Of a stretch of DNA of 64,000 nt, positions 46,306 through 60,300 are shown piece by piece. Numbering within the stretch: position 1 is the stretch's first letter; each line of letters begins with the position of its first letter. A program made the translations under genes and the position numbers. The notes beneath the pieces were generated by a model. The model made no database searches and had not been told where the DNA came from. It saw only the letters and a program-made list of their open reading frames with translations. The DNA lies in assembly GCA_024516035.1 (NCBI GenBank), contig CM044961.1:18729374-18793373 (forward strand). Direction: 5' to 3'. The DNA comes from Bactericera cockerelli. Its lineage: Eukaryota; Arthropoda; Insecta; Hemiptera; Triozidae.

Positions 46306-47266
46306 TGTATGTCAGTGTGTTATTAATGACAATGAAAATCCTATTTTCTGATAAGTCTGAAAGCTGAAATTGGTATGAGTGTGAAATTTGCCATGAAAAA
46401 CCTTAGAATCGCACTAAGAATGTATTTTCTTCAAAATTTCAACAGGACGCCAGCCGCGGGGTAAAAAACTCATAATCTTTTCATCACTGTTTCTACAAAC
46501 CAGTAAATTTTCGGTTTCTAAAATTTGGCGTAGGTTCGTTTTATGTTCTAGATGCGATATTAGACATAATAATTATACTATCCTAAATCGAAGGCCAGAC
46601 GCGGGAAAAAAAACAAGCCGCGGGTGCTCTTGTAATCTTTTGTAACCCAGAATAATTATTTAATATGTGTTGCCATTGGTTGCCGGTCAAATGAATTTTA
46701 TTCATCTTCTCATTTTTCATCAAGAAGAATAAAAGCAGAGCTCCAAACATCTAAAATATAAAGGCTTCGCCGAATCGAACTCATTCCTGGTGCGAATACC
46801 AAACACAGCCTTCAAAATAGTATAACAAGTTTTAATTAGGCTATGTGCCTTAAATTTTCATTTTGAAGGATGTGAAATACCGCGAAATTTCAACATCATT
46901 CACAAAATTCAAATAATATTCAAAACAAAAAAATTGCAAATTTGAATTTTCTCAGCAAATTTTATTTTTAAAGATACAAGTGAAGTGAATTAGGTAGGTA
47001 TTATAAATTTATGTCAAGAGAATTAGGTAAGAAGACAAAGACATAAAGGTAAATTTGGACAATTGAAAGTACCTATTTATAGATTTTTTAATCAAAGGGA
47101 ACAGTAGGTAGTATTATAAAGACTTTATCATTTGTTGCAGTTTGTGTTTTCTGCTTTGTTTGATTAAAACAATGATAGAGTGCTTGGTAAATTAATAATA
47201 GAATCTTTCTAAAAAATGATTTTTCCTTAATTGAACCTGCCAATATAATGCCAAGATTTTCCTAGT
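46306..47266. other. Gene-free stretch upstream of the 47.3-kb gene
   Basis: This is AT-rich DNA with no repeat or exon that I can support. It should contain the promoter of the membrane protein gene that follows. Confidence 0.5.
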
Positions 47267-49461
47267 ATGTACGATTTGTCAACAAATTCTGGAAGGCGTA
47301 GCTGTGGCAAGATGAAAGTCTTGTCCCAGACTATTTTGTCTCTCAGCTATCTACTGCCAGGTCTGCTTCTACCTCTGCACATCTACACACTGTACTACTT
47401 CTGGTTTGACTATGGACGGGAAGTGGACAAACACTTGTGCTCCTGCTCATGCTGGGACACTGTGTTTAAAGGCAAGTATGAATAATTCATCATCCAGTAA
47501 GGTATAGATCCTGACATTGTGGTTGGTGTACAGAGTGCATTTTTTTTACTCTGCATCTTTTGAAAGATTAACAACAGCTAGGGGACTTAAGACTGAAATG
47601 TGTAAAGAAATTTACTTCAATTCTGTATATTGAACACACCATTAATTGTTTAGCAAAAAGAATACATAGCCACTGATTCAATTTTTTGATGAAGAAACAG
47701 CTGTAAATAATTTATTTTAACATTATCATAAATCATTGAATGATTATAATTTATTCAACAATGTAAAATACTAATGATAAAAAATCTTTTTGAAAAAGTT
47801 CTAAATTCAGTTTTACATTTGATATTATATTCCTCTTAATCTCCCAGGTTCCTATGAGTCAGGGGTGGCCACATACAAACATGTTTACTTCAATGCCACT
47901 CAGAATGCATTCAAGATGTGGCTTCTCACCATAGTGTTCATTATTATACTCTATGAGAGCATGAAGCTGCTGATATGGCTTGGCCTTCACTGGAGGTTAA
48001 GAATCTCCATGTGTATTCTATTTTTAGCATCAATTTTTCCACATTACTATACTTGGTAAGTACTGAGTTTGGCTGGAGTTTTATAAATAAGTTATAGAAC
48101 AGCATTCTCACCATGAACTATTAAAGTAGTCAGCGTTGCCGAGTGTGTTAGCATGCTAGACATTGCATGCATGGTGTTTGATCCCCATGGGATTGACCTG
48201 GGTTTGATCCCCATGGGGGCAAGAACTTTTCTGCTTTGTACTTGGATGTTTAAGATCCACTCATACCTTGTGAGGAAAAATGAGTAGCTGTGATGTTAAG
48301 CAGTGACCAGTGATAGAATTATAGGCAAAATAAAAACAAGATATTATGTATAAAAGTGGCAAAGTCCTATGATTCTGCGCTACCCACTAAAATTGTGACA
48401 TAATACAGACAAAACATCATACTATCATACATTACTCTAGAAAACAAAATATGCTGGTATCAAAAATATCCATTATTTTGGTTGATAAGCTAAGCAAAAA
48501 TTTAAGTTAGCCAGGTGCCTGTACGGCTGCAGTTTTCAATTTTCTCTCTCAAAATTCTTCAAATATTTTTAATTTTAAACTACATTAATGTCAATCTTTT
48601 TGATATATTTTAGTGTCATTCAAGTTTTTCACAAAGATATCTACACAACCACTAAGAAAATCAATTTCAATGATCTCAGGATGTATGTTGGACGAGAATG
48701 ATGTATGTACAAAAAAGGAGTGCAGAAAATTGTTTTACATATGTGAAAAAGGCAATAAGATTGCGAAATAAATATCAATAAAATTTAAGTTATAAATAAT
48801 TATATATATTTTATTTTTTCCTTCAGGTGGTGCTACATGAACTACTACAATGATGAGTATTACAAGCAGTGGTACCATCAGTTGTTCTTCAGCTTTACCG
48901 AGATCATATCCACGGGTACCATTCTCTACTTGTGCAACCTGACTCATGAGATCACCCAACCCAAGCTGGGAGTTATCATGGGCATAGCTTTGATACATGT
49001 GGGTGTAGCAGGGGTGGATCAGTTTGTGTCCAATGTATTGCAGGGTGAAGGCTACTCTCATCAGGTAACAAATGACACTATAATGAGACACCCATTATAA
49101 GTTCAACTAACTTACCTCTCTTCTGTCCCTTTTCTCTTTTTCTTAGGTATAAAATAACCTGGGAGGTTAAAATACTAGAGTTCCTTTCATCATACTAAAG
49201 TGTGTTTTACAATTCCAGGTTGTTCGAGATGTGGGCTTCATGGTTCCTGACCTTCTCAACATCATCCTCCCTCTGCTAGAACTCTACAAACAGCACCTCC
49301 TCTCTCCTTCCCTGTTAAAACCCAGTTCTCATTCCAGCTCCTTTCTCAAGCTGGGTCCAGGGAGCGCCACAATGTCTAGCACAGTTGACCCTACCCTGTC
49401 TGTGATATTGAACTCTTCTGTGATGCTTGGCGTAACTGTGCTAGTGTGTGCTCTACTGTAA
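47267..49461 (+). CDS. Multi-pass membrane protein of unknown family, four exons
   Basis: Exons 47267-47471, 47848-48055, 48827-49064 and 49219-49461 join in phase (1, 2, 0) to give 297 residues. Intron 1 starts with GC instead of GT (AAAG then GCAAGT), the standard minor donor type. Hydrophobic segments lie at about 22-47, 92-113, 121-139, 155-173, 185-201 and at the very C-terminus. Notable features are a Cys-rich LCSCSCWD at 58-64, aromatic-rich FPHYYTWWCYMNYYNDEYY at 132-150, and QWYHQLFFSFTE. I do not recognise the family. The dense aromatic and Cys content and lack of stops indicate a real conserved protein. An internal ATG at residue 16 is an alternative start. Confidence 0.85.
48131..48250 (+). 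mobile_element. tRNA-like SINE fragment with doubled B box
   Basis: The stretch has GCCGAGTGTGTTAGCATGCTA (A box-like) and then two B-box-like phrases in a row (GTTTGATCCCCATGGG and GGTTTGATCCCCATGGGGG). It lies in intron 2 of the membrane protein gene. It does not match families A-D. Confidence 0.5.
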
Positions 49462-49469
49462 ATTTGCCC

Positions 49470-51363
49470 ATGTCATCTTTACATAACCAGTTGAGCACAG
49501 TACCTACATGCATTGGCAGTCAAGTGATTAGAGTGATAGTCTGGTTATCAAGCTGCCATGTCTTGGCTGTCTGAAACAGAGGCAGCACAAACACTATTTT
49601 ATTTACTAATCTATTTCTAATATACAACGGAATGTTTTATTTTTAACTTTCAAATTTAGATTATAAGTTTCCCTTGATCCTACCATTCCATTTAGTTCCC
49701 TATTAGAATTCCCTCCATTATGTTTTAATATTTTTTCCATTCTTCTGTGTTTTGAATTTATTTAAGGTACAATTTCTTTTGGTAGACTGCCTTGTGACAA
49801 TGACCAATCAAATACTATCGCCTTTACACTTATCTCTATGCAATATTCTACTAATTAATATTTCCATGACCTGAGTTTATATTTTCTTGTTAGCTTTTTA
49901 CTTTCTACTTAATAATATTTTCCATAAAAAAACGACAATTTTCTATTTTGTTATGAGAGAGTAACATTAACACAAGCTTGACCTAACTCATAGAAATAAT
50001 CAATCCATGAGAACGGTCTTGAACCACTAAATAATTTGTTAGACTAGCTAGGCAAGTTCTGTCGTCTATTTAATATTTCTGGATGTTTCATAACCTCCTG
50101 AGCAACTTTGGTGTAGTGTTGGTCGGTCCGTCTGTTAATAGATGGTCCCATATTAAATTAATTAACTTTGAACTAGTTTATTCTTGAAGATAAGTAGCTC
50201 GCGCCTTACCTGTAATTTTTACTCAAACGCTTATCTCTTACACGATACATTCGATTTTAAAAAAGATATGTATGTGTGTGCTTATGAGCGTTATACATAG
50301 AACATTTGTAATTTTATTATACTCGAGCTCTGATATTTAAGAAGAAGAAAAAAAATTCAATCTTAAATTAATCGAAAAAAGAAGAGGTATTTTGCTATTT
50401 AAAACAAATTCGAACAGAATCGGTTGATAATTTTTGAAGATACTAGTCATTTAGTAAAAAATCTCGGAATGTAGCTATTATGGAAAGTTGAACTTTCATA
50501 CATCCGATAAATTTCTAATATTAGGAATCGGAAGTATTTTCTATGTGTATACGATCTGTACCATTCACAAGAAAGTATTGTGTCCATAATTGGCAGGGTA
50601 TTTTTTTATGTTGGGGCAAGCCATTTTGCAGTTTTTCATTTTCAAAATATTTTTCGCTACCATTTTTTTTTTTACTTTTGTCTTAAAACATCACTTTCAA
50701 CTACTATGGTTATTAGTTTATTACACAACTTAGAAGCTGTTCTAGCTAATCACATCAACCTCACCCAACTTTCATGGAGGCAAGTTGTCAACTCAAAGTT
50801 TTCATTATTTTTTATATCTTTTTTTTTATCCTATGGGGTTCGGTGGAAGAGAAAGCCACAGGCTTTAACCTCGCCCCTTGGTTCACTACGTGTTCTTTTA
50901 TTTTTCATGTCCTATTTGATGAATGTATGTAGTTAACCAATAAAGTGTTATATAATAATAATAATAAAGATTTCATGACCAACCAACGACAGAGATCTTG
51001 CTAGTTTATTATTTGAATTAATGAAAAAATTATCATATTTGTGTTAATCACTTTCGTGATGTCACAATTTCTCAGACTTGCTAAATCTTCGCTGAACCCG
51101 GGACTTGAACCACCGACCTCCAGGCCACCTTATCGATCAAGCTACTGAGGTCGGTTTAGTTTCTTATGTATTTTTTTAAATTTACTTATCTCAACTTATT
51201 TCTGATTTCGTGAACATACCACCACTTCAGTGTGAGCTGAGCTCTATGTGTGAAACCCCTTTACAGGAGACCGGCAGTAATATTTCATCGAGCATGGTTT
51301 ATACTGTGAGTGGAGCGAGTGGACTGTCCTTTTTACAACTGCACTTATATCTACCTCTAAATA
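49470..51363. other. Gene-free stretch
   Basis: No exon was recognised. A degraded 5S-SINE body lies at about 50,690-50,790 (CTTTCAACTACTATGG, CATCAACCTCACCCAACTTTC). A reverse tRNA-like patch lies at 51,090-51,150 (GGGACTTGAACCACCGACCTC). A similar patch is at 43,275-43,345, suggesting one more tRNA-derived repeat type. Confidence 0.55.
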
Positions 51364-53562
51364 CAGGGTGGACCAAAAAAACGTTTACACCCGTTAATGG
51401 TAGATTACTGGCGACATTTCTAGGACGGATCTGCAATCCGTTTTTTCGGATTCGCCTTTATAACTGCACAAAGTGATTTTTTGCAACTTTCTGAAAAAGT
51501 CCGACTTTGGCTTATTCTTCAGGTCAGAACTTTTTTCCTGTTTAAGATGAGTTGATTCTGAACATTTCTGCAGAAAGCCAACAAAATTTCGATGTTTCTA
51601 GCTAAACTACTTTGTTTTTTACGGTTTGGTTTGGCATCTTTTTTGACACCTGAATAGAAAAAAAATTCTCATGTAAATTTTTTACGCTTTGAAACACTCA
51701 AGATTTGCCCGAGCAAATTTTGGCACAGACATGGGCAAGTTTGATAAAAGTTGGCGGCCAACCCAAGGATGCTAAAAAATAATTTTACGATTTTTTATCA
51801 CGTGATCTTCTGGGTAAACAAACCAGGTAAGTCTCAAAAAATGATGTTCAAAATCTTAAAAGTGTTGACCGTGTAGGGTCGTCTTGTACTCAAAGAGTAA
51901 TTAGCTATTTATGTCTGATAATTATTTTCCTTGGAATTAATTAAAGGCCAGTCAAATGAATGATTGTTTGTTTCTCGATGATAGTTTTCAAGCATATTTT
52001 TCTGCATTCTATGAAATATTATCTTTAAACTTCTTGAGTTTTTTTTAGTACAAGTTACATTATTATAATTCGGATGCTGAAATGGCAGATACGCATTTAG
52101 CATATGGAGTTGCCAACAGGAACATTTGAGATCACGTGAAAAACATAGTTTACGAAATCTGGTAGCAAGAATCCTGTTGGCATTCGATGACCTGACAGAA
52201 AAACCTGGAATCTTCCGCAACATTCGACGGAACATGATGAAGAGGTTCAACCTTTGCATCCAGGAAGGTGGACTCCACTTCCAACAGTTCCTCTGAGGGA
52301 ATTGAGAAGGGACTAGCTTACCACTGAGCTAATCGTGCGCGTCTAATCGTTTCTCATTGAACATACTAACACAAAATGTTTTTTTTAAATACCTTTTTGT
52401 TTATATCAAAATAGTATAAAACATAATAAAGACTGCATAAGTTTATTAATTTCACAAAATATTATCTTGTTTTTTTCAAGCCTTCTATTAAGAGTTGGCA
52501 ATCGGTAAATATTTGTTATTTAAATAGTATTGTTTATGATAGAAGAACCTACCTACATATTTACCTGGATTTATTTCATAAACTCTATTTTCGTTTGGAA
52601 AATTCGCTAGTTTTTTTTTTTCTCTCGTAGGGAAGCATAAAAAAACCATCCTTACATTATCAAGGCAGTCTCTCAGGGCTTACATGAATAATAATTATGT
52701 CTATTGTGATACCAATAGTATCTGATATAACTCAATTTACCGATGGTTTTACCCCAAAAAAAAAACCATAAGTTGTTGGTGTTACAACAGGTCAGATACA
52801 GATATGAATAAAATATTCCATCAGATTTTTTTGATAGTTAAAATAATATTGACCGTCGAGCATTGAACCTCGGTCATGCGACTAACACTCTAAGCACTAC
52901 CACATCTAGCTAACACCACTGACAATCTGAGAAGCACGAAATTTATCATTTGAATTTTCCTAAACTGGCTGATGAAGGCATGTGAGACCGCGGTATTCAA
53001 AAAAAGCAATGTAAACAATTTTCGTAAACAATACAAGACGCCCTTACACAGTCTACAGCTAGAAAACTCTTAGGATTTTTGAAGAGTTTTTGGCAAACAT
53101 CTAATAATTTTTCCCAGAAGATCACGTGATAAAAAATCGTAAAATTATTTTTTAGCATCCTCGGGGTGGCCGCCAACTTTTATCAAACTTGCCCATGTCT
53201 GTGCCAAAATTTGTTCGGGCAAATGTCGAGTGTTTTATTTAGTAAAAAAGTTTTTTTGGGTGTTTTTTTCTGTTCAGGTATAAAAAAATATGACAAACCA
53301 AATCGTAAAAACAAAGTAGGGTAGCTAGAAACATCAAAATTTTGTTGGCTTTCTGCAGAAATGTTCAGAATCAACTCATCTTAAACAGGAAAAAAGTTCT
53401 GACCTGAAGAATAAGCCAAAGTCGGACTTTTTCAGAAAGTTGCAAAAAAACACTTTGTGCAGTTATAAAGGCGAATCCGAAAAAACGGATTGCAGATCCG
53501 TCCTAGAAATGTCGTCAGTAATCTACCATTAACGGGTGTAAACGTTTTTTTGGTCCACCCTG
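51364..53562. mobile_element. 2.2-kb mariner-type element with ~450-bp inverted ends
   Basis: The left end (CAGGGTGGACCAAAAAAACG) is repeated inverted at the right (GTTTTTTTGGTCCACCCTG), and both are flanked by TA. The arms extend to about 51,818 and from about 53,114, nearly identical over about 450 bp. They include GATCTGCAATCCG, TCAGAACATTTCTGCAGAAAG complement pairs and the CACGTGATCTTCTGGG motif at the inner ends. The core holds only a transposase remnant. Confidence 0.9.
52129..52296 (+). pseudogene. Mariner-type transposase C-terminal remnant
   Basis: The plus-strand frame reads SREKHSLRNLVARILLAFDD, LTEKPGIFRNIRRNMMKRFN, then CIQEGGLHFQQFL and a TGA. This is the usual end of insect mariner-related transposases (PGIF, RR, GG.HF). 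No DDE motifs remain, so the element cannot move itself. Confidence 0.7.
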
Positions 53563-53574
53563 TATAATAACTTC

Positions 53575-54375
53575 GATTCTACTTTTAGCTTTTATTGTCT
53601 TTTATTTTTGTTATTCTATATTTGATGTTTACTTTTCTGGACTGTTAATATACCCACTTTTTATTTTTGTTAATTATATGGACTGTTTATTTTCAACAAT
53701 TTAAAATGTACTACTCTATTTTAATATGACTAAACACATGAAATGAAACAAAAACGCATGATTACCTCTTTCAGGATATTTATTTTTTAATATGCTATCT
53801 ACTTGAATACATAATTATATTTATGAACCATAGTACCGAATGGTATGTGGTACCAACCAACCTGCGGGTGGCTTTTCATTGAAAGCATTTACATAACAAC
53901 GAAGAACTATAATTTACCATTCAATACCTGAAAGAAATAAATTTAATAGAAGTTGACAGTACTAAATACTACAAGAAAGATACAAATAGAAGTTAAGTTT
54001 TAGTACAAATAAAGTTTTTCTTTATTCAAAAAATAACTAGAAAAGTTTTTATTTTAATTTTGGTTTTAAAGAAACAAACACGTATAAATAGTGTGTAGGT
54101 ACGCGGAGATACTCTTTTATTGTTACCTTATTAAAATTTAGTCTATTTTCAAACTCAAAGGAGACTAAAAAAATATTTAAAAATATACTCTAAAAAGAGT
54201 ATTTTTATTTGCTTTATTTGGTTAGTTTATTTTAAATTATTACTTATTAGCTGGTTCCAGGCGCTTCGCCACACAACCACATACACCACTCACACACCGG
54301 GCTCTGTTCTGCTTACTTTCAATCTCTTGAAATTTCCACCAGATTTGTGATGATTTTGAGAAAGCCAGGCTTGTC
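53575..54375. other. Gene-free stretch
   Basis: AT-rich DNA between the 2.2-kb element and the stop codon of the two-TM gene. It probably contains that gene's 3'UTR on the minus strand. No other feature was recognised. Confidence 0.5.
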
Positions 54376-57300
54376 CTAATACTTGGCACTCTGTGACTCC
54401 CTCCTCTTGTCTGGCTCCCCCCTCTCCTCTTCCAGAGGGTGTATGGGCGTGACGAACATGATCTCGGGGGTGGTGACTCGCACGCTGGGCGCACTCTGCA
54501 GCCTGGGGGGCGTCATGCTGCGTGAGGACTGGATGGGGGACAGGGGGTGGGGGGAGAGGGTCACGTGATAGGAGATGGGCGGGGCGGAGTTCAGGGTAGA
54601 GACGTCCAGGGAGAGGGTGCGAAATCTGGAGCTGAGGAATTGAATTGGAAAGTAAAGTTTCAAATTAGTACGCCATCATTGCAGCCCTCAACTAACGACA
54701 GCTGAAGTCCTCACTTAAGAGAAGAAAATGTTTCCCTGACTTTAATAGTCCAAATAACTTCAGCACTGGAGCTGAGGAATTGAATTGGAAAGTAAAGTTT
54801 CAAATTAGTAATCCATCATTTCAGCCCCTCGACTAACGACAGCTGAAGTCCTCACTTAAGAGAAGAAGATGTATCTGTTCCCTGACTTTGGAGTCCAAAT
54901 TACTTCAGCACCTACTCCATGACGCAATTATCTCACCACCGTGATATTGCTATGTGTCCCTATCTTACGGACACGGAATTATTATTATAATTACCTATGA
55001 ATAGTTCTGTATTTAATGATGAATGGCGCTGAAAGACCGAAAGCACAATGTATATTTTAAATATATTTCATATATTTACGGTTGAAATTCATTTATATTA
55101 AACACTAGCGGGCTGTCGCCCGCTTTGCGGGCCGAGGCATGGCCGTGAAAGCAAAAAATCCTTTTTCGCCAATGGCAGGTGTTGTAGTGGGAGTTTCGAA
55201 AAATCCCGTCTTATTGCACATCTAGACTATAAGACAAAGCTACCTACCAAATTCAGCTTCCTAGGACTTACGTTTGGGCTGTAGAGCGATGATCAGTCAG
55301 TGGTCAGTGGTCAGTGAGTGTCTTTGACATTTATATATTAAGATTAGAAGAAGAAAAAATCGTGTTTAAAATAGAAAATAACCTGGTGAGCAAGGGGGAC
55401 GAGGGCAGGGACTGTCGCTGTAGGGGGGACGCCGCTCTCTCCTTAGGGTCCACAGGAAAGCAGGCCACGTCATGCGAGGCGCAGAGAGACTTGATGGAGC
55501 CATAGGGTTCCAGCACAATGAGGGAGCCTGTACTGCTGGCTTGCATCAAGTGACTCATGCTGAAATTGGGAAGAGTCAAAATGCTTGCAGCCGTATTTAT
55601 GAACAGAAAACGCCGTTTGAGCATGGCCCTGAAGCATGATTTCCTTTAATATTATTGGCCAATACCTTGCTTGAGACAGTGCTCAGACAAAATTCGCTGT
55701 TCATAATACGGGTGTTAATGGCCGGGTGGAGACTCGACTGCTGGGTCCCAGCTCATCCAGATGTAGTGCCACGTGATCAATTTGGAACTCTATGATTGGT
55801 AGAAATTGATCACGTGACGCTAAATCTATTCGACCCGGCCAACTGACCATAAATGACTCGCGGACTCTGCTGAAAATTGTGAAGAGTCAATGCTATAATA
55901 AGAAGTGGACTCTGGCCACAGGCAAGCGCGGTAAAATCTGTTTGACCAAGCCTTTTGTTCAATTTCTTGTTTGTAGTTTTGTCCCTGTATGGTGAGAAAA
56001 ATCTATTCTCCGTATATCTTGTGTCGTAGTTAAGTCCCATTTCTGTGTTAGGTCCGTAGGTCTACCTATTTTGTAAATAAATTACACAAATCCAAATTTA
56101 ATCATTTCCCAAAATCCATGTTACTTCTCGTAATGCCGCCACTGGTCGCTATTCATACAAATAGCTACTGATTTGTCTCATGTGGCATGAGTGGACCCGG
56201 ACATCCAATACAGAGAAGAACTTTTTTGCGCTGCGAGGGATCGAACCAGGTCACCGTGCCAGTGTGCTAGTCACGCGGTCACGGTGACTACTGATCAGTG
56301 ACTTTGTGCCTCTATAAATTCAATTGATCAGATATCCGCATCGTTCTGACACTTGTAAGCATTGTAGACACATTGTCCCGGTAGCTCAGTGGTATAAGGC
56401 GGCACTCTGTGAGTCCAGAGAATCCAGATGTCGTGGGTTCGAAACCCAGCCGGAATAATTATCCTCCCATTTGGGGATTTTTACCACATAATAATATGTC
56501 TTGGGCTTACTGCTGAAATAATGGGAATTTAATAGTCTTAATCGGCAGTATAAATAAGGCGATATTATTATTATTATATTGTACTTACGTAGGAGATGGT
56601 GTAGGGACTAGGAAAGGTACGGGTGTAGGACAAGGGCTACCCTTTGCAGCAGGGACAGTGGCTAGCGAGCTGCGGTTACTTGAATAGCGACTAGTACCTA
56701 TATGGGACAAGACAGTTGAAATCTGTTGAAGATTTTTTCAAGTGACAGTCTGTATAAGTTATAAATTTCTAAATGTAAAACTCAAAGAAAAACATCAGTA
56801 TATTATAGTTTTTTTTTAAATTTATTATTTTAATTCGTGATTTTTAAAGAAAGGATAAAATCAAAAATAAAATTTAGATATTGGAAGTACCAATATTTAA
56901 ATTTTGATTTAATGAAAGTTTTGTTTATCTCATTGACTTTTTTTGTAAAACCCAGCCACGTTAAGGTCCTACATAATTTTTTCCTGGCCCTACTATACAC
57001 CTTACAGTCTATAGACCTAGCTATAGGCATGGCCTTATATAAAAATTATTTTTACTTACCCCATATGCTCTACACCCAAGGTATTGATTGCCCTACATGT
57101 GTTACCCAACGGATTCGCTGGGCAAAAACCCAACTACTCCAATTCACCCCACCCAGCTTGAGTGGGTCCAGGAATAACCACAAAACGTGGATACTTGTAT
57201 GACCATGGGTGGATTTGAAACCAGAACGGTCACCAGAACAAAGCGGACATTCGCGCTATGTCCGCTTCCTGCTCCTAGCCGTATCCAACAATAGCGTTAT

Positions 57301-60300
57301 TCTAGCGTGTCTTTATAAAGACAGTGGCAGAACTGCTTAGTCATTCCTCCACTGTCTGGCTACTATCGTTTACGATGATGACGATTCAGTTTTATTTTAA
57401 AGTGTTGGAGAAAATTTTCATAGTTTTTCCGGGAAAACTCTCTCAAGGTTTTCGAAATTTGTCAGATTGAAGTCAACTTTGGTTTTTCAAAGTTGAGAAA
57501 GACAGCAGAGAGATATGAGTGGAGAGCTGCCAACCAATCCTCGAATTGAGCATGATGATGATTTTTGCACAGCATTACACGAGACTCCACAGGATCATAA
57601 TATACATATTTACATAATTATGTAATATGAGTTGTGGTGCACGTGCGTGCGAGCGGTTTTTGCATCCATCTAGGAAGTTTCAAATCGGATATATAAAAGT
57701 TTCAATATTTTCTCAAATAAAAATAGTCAGATTTTTGATAATTCCATGAAAATGATCTAATTATGTACTCGCCAAATTTATTTCAGTTTTGGTCATCTGC
57801 TTTTTTTTGTCATACCTACCTACTTTCAATTTTATTCAAAAAAATAAACACACCATAAATTTTATCGTAAAAATAAATTTCTCCCTAACTCAGTTGGAAA
57901 CTTGGAATAATGTCTCCAAATTTCGACGCAGTCAGGATAGTCATAAAAAAGTTAAAAGTTGAAAAGGATCAGGCTCTTTGCGAGAACCAAGTATTACAGA
58001 ACGGCTTGAATCAAACGAAAAAAAGTATCCGTCATTTGGAATGTGTCAATGACCAGCTAATTCTGGAATTAGAAACTTCTGATGAGACAGAAAGGAAACT
58101 AAAAAACGAGACTGATCGATTAAAAAGTTGTTTATCTAGTAAAAACAAAGAAATTGTTTGTCTTCAGAAGCTAAATAATGAAATTGAGGAACTTGAAGAG
58201 GCTATTTGTCAATCAAAAAGTAATTTGTGCTGTGTTAATAAAAGAAATGCTAAATTAGAAGAGCACGTTGCCAAATTAGAAATGATCACTAACGAAAAGA
58301 ACAAGTTCATATGCCACCTAGAACAAAGTATGGCTGACTTGGATAGTGAAGTGTGTAAAATGAAGGATGCGATCGAACATTTGCTTGAAGAAAATAGATG
58401 TCTTAAGTTAGATAGTAAGAATTGTGGACACGACGTTCAGACAGCCATTCAATACTTAGAAAGTCTTGGTGCTAAACAAGAAGTATGTGAATGTACGAAA
58501 AGGAAGTTACAGGAACAAATAAAGCTTGTACAGAGAACTCTCGATTGTAATCATGATGCACTTCTAAGAGAAAAAGCTCTCAATAGTGAACTGCACTTAC
58601 AAATCAACATTTTCCAGAATCAGAAGAACAAACTTAACTTGGAAAACTTGGACCTCCATCAGAGGAATCGGAAAGCAATTGTGAAAATAGCGTCCTCCAA
58701 CAAGCGGTTGAAGAGGTGTCAACGCAAGTATTATCAACTTGAACGTGAATATCAAAATTTTAAGAACTTTATTGAAGATTTCAAGACAGAGTTCGTTGCA
58801 AATATTCAAGATGATTGTTTGATATGTACCATAGAGCGTTGCAACACGAATGAATAGTCTCATGATGTATAGATTAAACAATAGGTACTTCGTCTTGATG
58901 ATGACTGCAAAATTAGGTAAAAAACTTATTGTATCATGAGAATTTTCATCAAAAAGTACAATTTCTATCAATGTAATAAATAATAGGGTCTTTATTTATC
59001 CATGTTCTCTTACTGTGTGGACACTGAATAACCTCATCTGGGGACAGTTCCAAGGTCAAGTGATCTTTCTGGTCCTCCGGGCCAGACTTCTTCCAGCATG
59101 GGAAACAGGAGAGGATCTCGCGGTGTGTAGGATGATGCTTGAGGTCCTCCAGTACTAAAAAAAAATTGAATTGGAAAATCAGTTGAATCTACACCTAAAA
59201 TAAAATCACTCATACATAAGCAATGTGGCTCAAAAATTATCACTTTTGGAATCTTGAAATATAGAATATACCTACCTAATATTATTATTTCTCTCGCCAT
59301 GAATTTCTTCCAATGAATTTCTAATATTAGAAATCGGAAGTATTGTGTTCGTTTTTTTACATGGTATGATGGTATGTAAAAAAATATACATGATACTCTC
59401 TTCTTTACTTGAATTTACTACCATAAATATTAAAGTACCTTATCAGTTAATGTTAAGGCTGGAGAAAAAATGTCGGCCAAAAAGCCAACACCGGCGCCAC
59501 CAATTTCAACGAAAAGTTTCGTGTCCCATCCTCCATCTGAATGAAGTCTACATGTCAAATTTCAAGTCTAGCTGACACGGTTCTAGAGATATTTTGGTTT
59601 ACAGAGAGACCGACCGACAGACACACAGACCAAAGACTGAAACTTCGGTTTTCGGTCTGGGAACCCTAAAGAAGAGAAAGACCTCCTCAGTTAACGTGAA
59701 GGCTCAGAAAGGTTATATTTCTCAACGTGAAGAAGAAATGTAAGACTGTCCAGCTGTCCACTCCCCAGCCCCACAGTGTACTTACACGAACTCTTCCTGG
59801 ATCCAAGATGGTTGAGGCTCAGGGGAAAGAAGTCCCCGTGCAAGGGACAATGGAAAGCTATCCTGGCCCCCACATTCTCCCTGGACCTCTTCATCAGATA
59901 CCAGAGCACCACACTGAGCGTCCACATGAGGAGAGCTATCAGGATACAGGCCGGACCCAGGATTTTGGACTGCTCGGTTTTGGACTTGTCAGAGGCAGAA
60001 GTGATGCTGAGAAGTTTGCTGGTGACGGTAGTATCGTTGGTGGTGGTGTCTGTGAACTTCAGTTTGCTCTCGTACATGCCGCGATATGCTGTGACTGTGG
60101 GGAGAATGACGGGTGAGTAGATATGCTGTGACTGTGGAGAGAATGATGGGTGAGTAGATATGCTGTGACTGTGGAGAGAATGACGGGTGAGTAGATATGC
60201 TGTGACTGTGGAGAGAATGACGGGTGAGTAGATATGCTGTGACTGTGGAGAGAATGACGGGTGAGTAGATATGCTGTGACTGTGGAGAGAATGACGGGTG

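Noticed and set aside
56376..56460. Possible functional tRNA gene
   Set aside because: The acceptor stem does not pair properly, and the same head with the same long body and (ATT)n tail recurs inverted at 62,318, so it is a SINE.
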